Shown here: positions 43,542 to 50,733 of the stretch, in pieces
Layout: the number at the start of each line of letters is the position of its first letter
Position numbering within the stretch: position 1 is the stretch's first letter
Assembly (NCBI RefSeq): GCF_000342005.1
Contig: NZ_AOHO01000074.1
Location: 124,001 to 188,000, forward strand
Direction: 5' to 3'
Source of the DNA: Amycolatopsis decaplanina DSM 44594
GTDB lineage: Bacteria > Actinomycetota > Actinomycetes > Mycobacteriales > Pseudonocardiaceae
DNA length: 64,000 nucleotides
Position numbers and translations under genes: made by a program
Notes under the pieces: generated by a model
The model's database searches: none
The model's input: the letters and a program-made list of their open reading frames with translations, nothing else
Told to the model about the DNA's origin: nothing

Positions 43542-43602
43542 TTGACATCAGCCCGAAAACGCGCCTTTACTGGCGACACCCTTTAACAACCGTCCATTCG
43601 GT
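43542..43602 (+). promoter_or_regulatory. paaI-paaK-paaR promoter with PaaR-like operator
   Basis: TTGACA (43542-43547) with a weak TTTACT (43566-43571, 18-nt spacing) forms a candidate promoter. Downstream, ACCGTCCATTCGGT (43589-43602) matches the site on the other side of the divergent region at 11 of 14 or more positions. Symmetric placement after both -10 elements suggests joint repression. Confidence 0.6.
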
Positions 43603-43623
43603 CAGTAACTAGGTGGTCTCGGT

Positions 43624-44034
43624 TTGACTAACGCCGCGCACACGATGTTCGCCGACGACCTCGCGTCGAACGCGCTGGGCATCGAACTGGTCGAGGCCGC
43701 CGACGGGCACGCCGTCGCCACCATGCGGATCACCGAGACGATGGTCAACGGGCACGGCATCGCGCACGGCGGCTACGTCTTCCTGCTCGCCGACACGACG
43801 TTCGCCTGCGCCTGCAACACCCACGGGCCGGTCACCGTCGCCTCCGGCGCCGAGATCTCCTTCGTCGCCGCCGGAAAGCTCGGCGACCACCTCATCGCCA
43901 CCGCCACCGAGCGGACCCGCTACGGCCGCAACGGCATCTACGACGTCACCGTGCACCGGGAGACCCCCGACGGGCCGGAGGTCGTCGCCGAATTCCGCGG
44001 CCGCAGCCGCACCATCCAGAAAGCATCACGATGA
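43624..44034 (+). CDS. paaI: Hydroxyphenylacetyl-CoA thioesterase PaaI
   Basis: 136-aa hot-dog thioesterase that releases CoA from stalled phenylacetate intermediates. The family active-site segment GHGIAHGGYVFLLADTTFA and the following VASGAEISFVAAGKLGD are present. TTG 43624 is the start that fits the length; an internal ATG at 43645 would drop only seven residues. It overlaps paaK by 4 nt. Confidence 0.92.
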   Translation: MTNAAHTMFADDLASNALGIELVEAADGHAVATMRITETMVNGHGIAHGGYVFLLADTTFACACNTHGPVTVASGAEISFVAAGKLGDHLIATATERTRYGRNGIYDVTVHRETPDGPEVVAEFRGRSRTIQKASR

Positions 44035-45317
44035 GCGCCTTCAGCGACGAAGCCGAGAACCTGACCATCGACGAACTCCAGGCGCTGCAACTGAAGCGTC
44101 TCCAGTGGACGCTACGGCACGCCTACGACAACGTGCCGTTCTACACCCGGAAGTTCGACGAGGTGGGCGTCCACCCGGACGACTGCAAGGCGCTGGAAGA
44201 CCTGGCGAAGTTCCCCTTCACCACCAAACAGGACCTGCGCGACAACTACCCGTTCGGCATGTTCGCCGTGCCCCAGGCGCAGGTCAGCCGCATCCACGCC
44301 TCCAGCGGGACCACCGGGAAACCGACCGTCGTCGGCTACACCGCCGAAGACATCGACACGTGGGCGACGGTGATGGCGCGCTCGATCCGCGCCGCGGGCG
44401 GGCGGCCGGGCGACAAGGTCCACGTTGCCTATGGGTACGGCCTGTTCACCGGCGGCCTCGGCGCGCACTACGGCGCCGAAAAGCTCGGCTGCACGGTGAT
44501 CCCGGCGTCGGGCGGCATGACCGCGCGCCAGGTGCAGATCATCACCGATTTCAAGCCCGAGATCATCATGGTCACCCCGTCGTACATGCTCACGCTGCTC
44601 GACGAATTCGAACGGCAGGGCATCGACCCACAGTCCAGTTCGCTCAAGGTCGGCATCTTCGGCGCCGAGCCGTGGACCGAGCAGATGCGCACGGAGATCG
44701 AGGAGCGCGTCGGCATCGACGCCGTCGACATCTACGGCCTGTCCGAGGTGATGGGTCCCGGCGTCGCGCAGGAGTGCGTCGAGACCAAGGACGGGCTGCA
44801 CATCTGGGAGGACCACTTCTTCCCCGAGGTGATCGACCCGTTCACCGAAAAGCCCACCGACGCCGAGGGCGAACTGCTGTTCACCTCGCTCACCAAGCAG
44901 GCGCTGCCGATCATCCGGTACCGCACGCGCGACCTCACCCGGCTGCTGCCGGGCACAGCGCGGCCGGCGTTCCGGCGGATGGAGAAGGTGACCGGCCGCA
45001 GCGATGACATGATCATCCTGCGTGGCGTCAACGTCTTCCCCACGCAGATCGAGGAAGTCGTGCTGGTGACCCCCGCGCTCGCGCCGCATTTCCAGCTGAT
45101 CCGGTCCACGAAGGGCCGGATGGATCACCTGACCGTCCGGGTCGAGGCACGTCCGGACGCGACCGTCGAGCAGCGCGCCGAGGCCGCCGCCCGGCTGATC
45201 GCCGGGGTCAAGGACGGGGTCGGCGTGAGCGTCGGCGTCGAGGTCGTCGACCCGGACACGCTGGAACGTTCGCTGGGCAAGATGCGCCGCGTCCTCGACG
45301 AACGGGACCGCGCTTGA
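44031..45317 (+). CDS. paaK: Phenylacetate-CoA ligase
   Basis: 428-aa AMP-forming ligase that activates phenylacetate, the entry step of the pathway. Motifs: the P-loop ASSGTTGKPTVVGYT (near residue 85), GYGLFTGGLGAHYGAEKLG, DIYGLSEVMGPGVAQEC and the C-terminal RSDDMIILRGVNVFPTQIE. It is coupled to paaI and to the following regulator by 4-nt overlaps. Confidence 0.96.
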   Translation: MSAFSDEAENLTIDELQALQLKRLQWTLRHAYDNVPFYTRKFDEVGVHPDDCKALEDLAKFPFTTKQDLRDNYPFGMFAVPQAQVSRIHASSGTTGKPTVVGYTAEDIDTWATVMARSIRAAGGRPGDKVHVAYGYGLFTGGLGAHYGAEKLGCTVIPASGGMTARQVQIITDFKPEIIMVTPSYMLTLLDEFERQGIDPQSSSLKVGIFGAEPWTEQMRTEIEERVGIDAVDIYGLSEVMGPGVAQECVETKDGLHIWEDHFFPEVIDPFTEKPTDAEGELLFTSLTKQALPIIRYRTRDLTRLLPGTARPAFRRMEKVTGRSDDMIILRGVNVFPTQIEEVVLVTPALAPHFQLIRSTKGRMDHLTVRVEARPDATVEQRAEAAARLIAGVKDGVGVSVGVEVVDPDTLERSLGKMRRVLDERDRA

Positions 45318-45916
45318 GCACCCCCGCCCGCCGGGGGCGCCCCGGTTACGACCTCGAGTCGCTGCTGCAGGTCGCGGTCAAACTGTTCAACGAACGCGGC
45401 TACGACGGCACCAGCATGGAGGACCTCTCCCGCAAACTCGGCATCACGAAATCCGCGATCTATCACCACGTGCCGAGCAAGGAGGAGCTGCTGCGGCTTG
45501 CCGTCGACCGCGCGCTGAACGGCCTGTTCGCCGTCGCCGCCGAGACGGAATCCTTCGAGGGCAGGGCGATCGAGAAGCTGGAACACCTGGTGCGGGGCAG
45601 CGTCCTCGTGCTGGTCGACCAGTTGCCGTTCGTGACGCTGCTGCTGCGGGTGCGCGGCAACACGAAGGTCGAGCGCGCGGCACTGGCGCGGCGGCGCGAG
45701 TTCGACCGGCTCGTGACGGAACTGGTGAAACAGGCCGAAGCCGAAGGCGACGTGCGGCCCGACATCGATCCCGCGGTCACCGCGCGGCTCCTGTACGGCA
45801 TGGTGAACTCGCTGATCGAGTGGTACCGGCCGCGCCGTGGGTCGGCCGGGACGGAACTGGCGGACGCGGTGTGCAAGATCGCCTTCGACGGCCTCCGGAC
45901 TCAGCAGGGCTCGTGA
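45314..45916 (+). CDS. paaR: TetR-family regulator, probable PaaR
   Basis: 200-aa repressor with an N-terminal TetR HTH (VKLFNERGYDGTSMEDLSRK and LGITKSAIYHHVPSKEELL, residues 16-55) and an all-helical ligand domain. It is the last gene of paaI-paaK-paaR. In related actinobacteria PaaR senses phenylacetyl-CoA; two candidate operators lie in the divergent paa region. TTG 45314 overlaps paaK. Its TGA (45914-45916) is inside the palindrome at 45910-45955. Confidence 0.85.
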   Translation: MSTPARRGRPGYDLESLLQVAVKLFNERGYDGTSMEDLSRKLGITKSAIYHHVPSKEELLRLAVDRALNGLFAVAAETESFEGRAIEKLEHLVRGSVLVLVDQLPFVTLLLRVRGNTKVERAALARRREFDRLVTELVKQAEAEGDVRPDIDPAVTARLLYGMVNSLIEWYRPRRGSAGTELADAVCKIAFDGLRTQQGS

Positions 45917-45955
45917 GTGGTAAGGACGGTTCTAACCGTCCTTACCACTCACGAG
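45910..45955. terminator. 46-bp palindrome between convergent paaR and a hypothetical gene
   Basis: Perfect 22-bp arms (45910-45931, 45934-45955) around CT. It contains the stop codons of both neighbours: the paaR TGA at 45914-45916 and, on the minus strand, the TGA at 45949-45951 of the hypothetical gene. Bidirectional terminator of the CTCGTGAGTGGT family. Confidence 0.8.
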
Positions 45956-46218
45956 GCCCGAGGCGGCCGCGCCTGCCAGATCAGCGCGTCGCGCAGCTGC
46001 TGGATGAGCTGTTCGTCGTCGGCCTCCGACGGATCCACCCCGAGCGGGATCCAGCGTTCGCAGACCTCGGCACCGTTCTCGAAACTCGTGATCACGATCC
46101 CCGCGTAGGAGACGCTTTCCTCCTCGGTGTCGTCTTGGATCCGGACGTCACGATGCTGCAGCCGCACACTGACCCACCGCCCGGCACGGCGAACCGGATC
46201 GCGTTCAGCACTCGCCAT
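45949..46218 (-). CDS. Conserved-looking hypothetical protein
   Basis: 89-aa soluble acidic protein. The middle (RIQDDTEEESVSYAGIVITS) and the C-terminal part (DDEQLIQQLRDALIWQARP) look like a folded domain with an amphipathic helix at the end. No family or catalytic motif is recognised. The start is near the ATG at 46218; the stop is supplied by the palindrome shared with paaR. It lies upstream of, and divergent to, the TetR gene at 46344. Confidence 0.65.
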   Translation of the reverse strand: MASAERDPVRRAGRWVSVRLQHRDVRIQDDTEEESVSYAGIVITSFENGAEVCERWIPLGVDPSEADDEQLIQQLRDALIWQARPPRAS

Positions 46219-46343
46219 TCGTCCCTACCCATGACACCCGATCCCCCCGCCCCGAACGTCGCCGTGAAGGCCCCAGGGGTTACCGGTGGGTTGTTCCGAA
46301 TGAGTAACGGCAGCCGGTCACGTGAAACGGTTACGCTCGGCCC

Positions 46344-47009
46344 ATGAGCACCGATCCGGAAATCCGGCGGCGCCGCCTCGAACCGGCCGCCCGGCGTGCC
46401 GAGATCCTGGCCGCGGCCCGGCGGCTGTTCGGCGCGGGCACTTACGCCTCGGTTTCGACCTCGGACATCGCGAAGGCCGCCGGGGTGGCCAGGCCGCTGA
46501 TCAACCACTACTTCGGTGGCAAGCGGGAGCTGTACCTGGAAGTCGTCCGGCAGATGATGATCGTCCCGGCGCCGGTGATCGAGAACCTGCCCGACACGAC
46601 CCCCGAAGAGCGGCTCGCGATCAGTGTCCAGCACTGGATCGAGGTCGTCGAACGCAACGAACAGGCGTGGCTGACGGCGATCGGCCCGGAGGCGGTGGGC
46701 CGCGACCCGGACATCGAGCGGATCATGCTGGAGGGTGACGAGATCGCCGCCGACCGTGTGCTCGCGGCCGCGTTGATGAGCGAGGTCACCGAGGGTCGCG
46801 AGGAACTCCGCGCGATGATCCGTTCGTACGGCGGGATGCTGCGCGCCGCATCACGCGAATGGTTGATCCGCGGCACGCTCGGCCGGGAGGAGCTGCGGAT
46901 CTTCCTCACCGACTCGATCCTGCACCTGCTGCGGGTCACCTACCCGGCCGTGCTCGCAAAGCGTTCCGCCGGGCGTAGGCCGCCGGCGTCATCCCCTTCC
47001 AGCGCTTGA
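46344..47009 (+). CDS. TetR-family transcriptional regulator
   Basis: 221-aa regulator. The N-terminal HTH spans about residues 18-62 (RRAEILAAARRLFGAGTYAS, TSDIAKAAGVARPLINHYFG). The C-terminal domain is helical and of unknown ligand. It converges on and overlaps the AraC gene by 74 bp at their 3' ends, so the last 24 codons (Ala/Ser/Pro-rich) read over the AraC coding region. Its target is not evident. Confidence 0.88.
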   Translation: MSTDPEIRRRRLEPAARRAEILAAARRLFGAGTYASVSTSDIAKAAGVARPLINHYFGGKRELYLEVVRQMMIVPAPVIENLPDTTPEERLAISVQHWIEVVERNEQAWLTAIGPEAVGRDPDIERIMLEGDEIAADRVLAAALMSEVTEGREELRAMIRSYGGMLRAASREWLIRGTLGREELRIFLTDSILHLLRVTYPAVLAKRSAGRRPPASSPSSA

Positions 47010-47964
47010 AGGCGTAGATGAAACTCGACGCCTCGGCATAGCCCAGCCGCAGTGCGACGTCCTCCACGCTGAGCGCGCCGGTGTCGAGCATCTCCTCCGC
47101 CAAGGCCTGGCGGACCTCGTCGAGCAGGGCCCGGTAGCCGGTCCCGGCCTCGAACAGCCTCCTTCGCAGTGTGCGAGGGCTGAGGGCGAGCTGCCGCGCG
47201 ACCTCCTCCATTCCCGCGTCGACCCCGCCGAGCCGCACCAGTCTTTCCCGGACCTGCTGGGCGATCCCGGACCGTTCCCGTTTCCGCGACACCAGCGACT
47301 CGCATTGCGCGGCACAGACCGCGACGGTCTGATCGTTGGCCTGCGGCAGCGGTTTGTCGAGGAAGAGCGGATCCAGGGTGGCGACGTGCGACGGCGCGGA
47401 GAACGACGGCGCCACGCCGAAGGTCCGCACGTATTCGTCCACAGTGGAGGGTTTCTTGTGCCGGAAAGCCAAGGAGCGCAGGGAGATGCCCGGCAGGATG
47501 TCGCGCATGACGGTGTGGATGGCGCCGAGGTCGCGCAGCACCAGGAAGTGGGCCACGTCGCCGGGCACGCGGCTGTCGTCCATGGCCAGCGTGAGCCGTC
47601 CGGCCTCGACGGTCACGTGCGGGATGCAGAAGGTGAAGCTCAGGTCCAGGTACCGCAGGGCGAAGCGCATGGCGTCCCCCAGTGTCGGGCTGCTGATGCA
47701 CGCGAAGCCGAAGATGCCGAACGCGCTGACGCGGTATCGCCTGCTCAGCCGCAGCGCGACGTCGTCCCCGCCACCGAGCCCGCGGATCAGGGCCCGGACC
47801 ACCGCGAGCTCCTGTCGCGCGTCGACCTGGCCGTCCACGGGGGCATGCTCGTAGGACTCCAGTCCCGCGACGCCGTTCTCGGCGGCGAAGCGGGCCATGA
47901 GCACGATGCTCGCCGTGCCGCGCGGATAGTCCCAGTCCCGGATCACCGGCGGCGGTAGTTCCAT
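46936..47964 (-). CDS. AraC-family regulator (VirS-like, arabinose-binding-domain type)
   Basis: 342-aa regulator. The N-terminal OruR/VirS-type ligand domain (residues 1-200, RRYRVSAFGIFGFACISSP is characteristic) precedes a C-terminal double HTH (VARQLALSPRTLRRRL at about residue 255 and VALRLGYAEASSFIYAFKRW at about 303). The ATG at 47964 fits the family; the frame continues far upstream only as a shadow. A relative, VirS, controls a flavin monooxygenase gene in mycobacteria, and a similar monooxygenase starts at 49276. Confidence 0.9.
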   Translation of the reverse strand: MELPPPVIRDWDYPRGTASIVLMARFAAENGVAGLESYEHAPVDGQVDARQELAVVRALIRGLGGGDDVALRLSRRYRVSAFGIFGFACISSPTLGDAMRFALRYLDLSFTFCIPHVTVEAGRLTLAMDDSRVPGDVAHFLVLRDLGAIHTVMRDILPGISLRSLAFRHKKPSTVDEYVRTFGVAPSFSAPSHVATLDPLFLDKPLPQANDQTVAVCAAQCESLVSRKRERSGIAQQVRERLVRLGGVDAGMEEVARQLALSPRTLRRRLFEAGTGYRALLDEVRQALAEEMLDTGALSVEDVALRLGYAEASSFIYAFKRWKGMTPAAYARRNALRARPGR

Positions 47965-48042
47965 GGCCGGGATTATGGATCCCGGCACCGATCGGCGCAT
48001 TGAGGACCATAGCTGTCCTTGATCCCGATTAGGGTGAACCGC

Positions 48043-49146
48043 ATGTCCGACACGTTGAGCAGGCGCGCGCTGAACCGCGCCATGCTGGACCGGCAGCTGC
48101 TGCTCCGGCGTTCGAAGATGACCGCGCTCCAAGCGGTCGAGCACCTGGCCGGATTGCAGGCGCAGGCGCCGAACCCGCCGTACTTCGCGCTGTGGACGCG
48201 GCTGCACGGCTTCCGCCAGGCCGACCTGGCGAACCTCCTGCTGGACAAGAGCGTCGTGCGGATCGCGCTCATGCGCGGCACGGTGCACCTGGTCACACGA
48301 GAGGACGCGCTGGCGTGGCGGCCGATCGTGCAGCCCCTCTACGACCGCTCGGTGACCGGCAACACCCAGTTCGGCCCCGACATCAAGGGCCTCGACCACC
48401 AGGAGATCGCCCGCACCGCCCGCAAACTGCTCGGCGAACGGCCGCTTTCGTCGGCCGAACTCGGTGCGGAACTCGCGAAGCGCTGGGAGGGCGTGGCACC
48501 CTCGTCGCTGGTGCACGTCTCGCGGGCGCTGCTGCCGCTGGTGCAGGTCCCGCCGCGCGGTGTCTGGGGCAGGTCGGGGCAGCCGACGTATCAGACCACC
48601 GGGGACTGGCTCGGCGCCGAACCGGACGAGTCGCTGTCGCCCGAAGCGATGTTCCGGCGCTATCTGGCCGCGTTCGGACCGGCCAGTGTGCAGGACGCGC
48701 AGGCGTGGGCCGGGATCACGAAACTCGGTGACGTCGCCGAACGGCTGCGGCCGGAACTGCGTACGTTCCGTGACGAGAACGGCCGCGAGCTCTTCGACTT
48801 CGAGGACGCCCCGCGCCCGGATCCGGACACCCCCGCGCCCGCCCGGCTGCTGGGACCGTTCGACCAGACCGTCCTGTCCTACGCCGACCGCACCCGGGTG
48901 ATCAGCGACGAGTACCGCAAGGTCGTCATCACGCAGAACGGCCTGGTCAAGGGCACCATCCTGGTCGGCGGGTTCGTGAAGGGCTTCTGGGAGATCAAGA
49001 CGGTGAAGAAGGCCGCGTCGGTGGTGATCACGCCGTTCGAGCGCGTCCCGAAACGCGATCTGGACACTCTCGAAAGCTCGGCCCACCGCCTCCTGACCTG
49101 GGCGCACCCCACCGCGGAGTCCTACTCGGTGCAATTCGGCACCTGA
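48043..49146 (+). CDS. Winged-helix DNA-binding domain (HTH_42/YcaQ-like) protein
   Basis: 367-aa protein of the winged-helix HTH_42 family, related to YcaQ/AlkX DNA glycosylase-like proteins. Typical segments are LQAQAPNPPYFALWTRL, LMRGTVHLVTREDALAWRP, PSVQDAQAWAG-like AFGPASVQDAQAWAGITKL and LLGPFDQTVLSYADR. Actinobacterial members are widespread and mostly uncharacterised. It starts 78 bp from the divergent AraC gene. Its TGA (49144-49146) lies inside the palindrome at 49131-49193. Confidence 0.85.
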   Translation: MSDTLSRRALNRAMLDRQLLLRRSKMTALQAVEHLAGLQAQAPNPPYFALWTRLHGFRQADLANLLLDKSVVRIALMRGTVHLVTREDALAWRPIVQPLYDRSVTGNTQFGPDIKGLDHQEIARTARKLLGERPLSSAELGAELAKRWEGVAPSSLVHVSRALLPLVQVPPRGVWGRSGQPTYQTTGDWLGAEPDESLSPEAMFRRYLAAFGPASVQDAQAWAGITKLGDVAERLRPELRTFRDENGRELFDFEDAPRPDPDTPAPARLLGPFDQTVLSYADRTRVISDEYRKVVITQNGLVKGTILVGGFVKGFWEIKTVKKAASVVITPFERVPKRDLDTLESSAHRLLTWAHPTAESYSVQFGT

Positions 49147-49193
49147 TTGCGATAGTTCGCGCCGCCGACTACCGCAACCAGGTGCCGAATTGC
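49131..49193 (+). terminator. Palindrome over the end of the winged-helix gene
   Basis: 25-bp arms (49131-49155 and 49169-49193) with two mismatches and a 13-nt loop. The arms contain ttcggcacctg(a/g)ttgcg, the same sequence as in the palindrome at 52402-52466. The gene's stop codon is in the left arm. Confidence 0.65.
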
Positions 49194-49275
49194 GGGAGCG
49201 CGTGGCCGGAAATCTCGATTGAGTGGCCGCTCGTGTACTTCCTAGCGGGGTGACCGCTGCGTAACTTCGATCGGC

Positions 49276-50733
49276 ATGGGCGATACGAGCGTGCTGATCG
49301 TGGGGACGGGTTTCGGCGGGGTCGGGACGGCGATCGAGCTCAAACGCGCCGGATTCGACGACTTCACCATCCTGGAGAGCGCCGGCGAACCGGGCGGCGT
49401 GTGGCGGGAGAACACGTACCCCGGCGCGGGCTGCGACGTCCCGTCGCCGCTGTACTCGTTCTCCTACGAGCCCAACCCCGACTGGCCGAAGCGGTTCTCG
49501 CTGCAACCGGACATCCACTCCTACCTCAAACGCGTGGTGCGCCGCTACGGGCTCGAACCGCACATCCGGTTCGGCATCCGCGTCACCGCCGCGGCCTTCG
49601 ACGAGGAACGCGGGCTCTGGCGGGTGGAGACCGCGGGCGGCGAGACGTTCGAGGGAGGCGTCTTCGTCCCCGCCGTCGGCCAGCTCTCGCGGCCGGTCCA
49701 GCCAGACATCCCCGGCCAGGAAACCTTCAAAGGCGCCAGTTTCCACTCCGCGCGCTGGGACCACGACGTCGACCTGCGCGGAAAGAAGGTCGCGGTGATC
49801 GGCACCGGCGCGAGCGCAATCCAGTTCGTGCCCGAACTCCAGCGCCGGGCGGGCGAACTGACGGTGTTCCAGCGCACCGCGCCCTACATCATGGCCAAAC
49901 GGGACACCCGTTACCGGCGCTGGCAGCAACGGTTGTTCCGGCATCTTCCGGCCACGCAGCTGCTCGGCAGGCTGCGGATCTTCCTGCTCGCCGAGTACGC
50001 GACCTACGCGATGACCAGGTATCCGTTGCTGGCCAAGGTCTTCGAACTGCGGACGGCTCAGCTGCGCCGCCGTCACATCAAGGACCGGACGCTGCGCGAG
50101 AAACTCACCCCGGACTATCCGCTGGGCTGCAAACGGATCCTGTTCACCAACGAGTACCTGCCCGCGCTGGCGCAGCACAACGTCGCCGTGGAGACACGGC
50201 GCATCAGCGCGATCACGCCGTCCGGCGTGCTCACCGAGGACGGCGTCGAGCACGAGGCCGACGTCATCGTCTACGGGACGGGTTTCGCGGCGACCGACTT
50301 CCTCGGCGAACTGAAGGTGGAAGGTCTCGGCGGCAGGTCGCTGTCCGACGCGTGGAAGGGCGGCGCGCGGGCGTACCTCGGCATGACCGTGCCAGGTTTC
50401 CCGAACCTGTTCTGCGTCTACGGCCCCAACACGAACCTCGGCGCGGGCTCCATCATCTACATGATCGAACGACAGGCCCGCTACATCCGCCAGGCCGTCG
50501 AACACCTCGCCCGGCCCGGAGTGTCCTATATGGACGTCGTCCCGGAGGTCGAGCAGCGGTACGACGAGGAGATCCAGCGGCGGCTCGCCCGCAGTGTCTG
50601 GACGACCTGCGCCAGCTGGTACCGCCAGGAGAACGGCCGCGTGAGCACGAACTGGCCGGGTCTGGTGACCGAATACGACCGCCGGACGAAGAAACTCGAC
50701 CTCGGCGACTACCGGACGGCGGGACCGCGATGA
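49276..50733 (+). CDS. Flavin-containing (Baeyer-Villiger-type) monooxygenase
   Basis: 485-aa class B flavoprotein monooxygenase. FAD motif GTGFGGVGTAIELKRAG (residues 10-26), GGVWRENTYPGAGCDVP, the Baeyer-Villiger fingerprint FKGASFHSARWD (FxGxxxHxxxWD, near residue 150) and the NADPH motif GTGASAIQFVPEL are all present. It would insert oxygen into a ketone or oxidise a lipid-like substrate. It is coupled by ATGA overlap to a GMC oxidoreductase that could make the ketone. Similar to the MymA group by appearance. Confidence 0.9.
   Translation: MGDTSVLIVGTGFGGVGTAIELKRAGFDDFTILESAGEPGGVWRENTYPGAGCDVPSPLYSFSYEPNPDWPKRFSLQPDIHSYLKRVVRRYGLEPHIRFGIRVTAAAFDEERGLWRVETAGGETFEGGVFVPAVGQLSRPVQPDIPGQETFKGASFHSARWDHDVDLRGKKVAVIGTGASAIQFVPELQRRAGELTVFQRTAPYIMAKRDTRYRRWQQRLFRHLPATQLLGRLRIFLLAEYATYAMTRYPLLAKVFELRTAQLRRRHIKDRTLREKLTPDYPLGCKRILFTNEYLPALAQHNVAVETRRISAITPSGVLTEDGVEHEADVIVYGTGFAATDFLGELKVEGLGGRSLSDAWKGGARAYLGMTVPGFPNLFCVYGPNTNLGAGSIIYMIERQARYIRQAVEHLARPGVSYMDVVPEVEQRYDEEIQRRLARSVWTTCASWYRQENGRVSTNWPGLVTEYDRRTKKLDLGDYRTAGPR

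Noticed and set aside
46936..50505. A continuous 1189-codon minus-strand frame
   Set aside because: Only the first 342 codons upstream of the stop (AraC protein) are real. The rest lies antisense to the winged-helix and monooxygenase genes and reads as low-complexity Arg/Gly/Asp/His protein.
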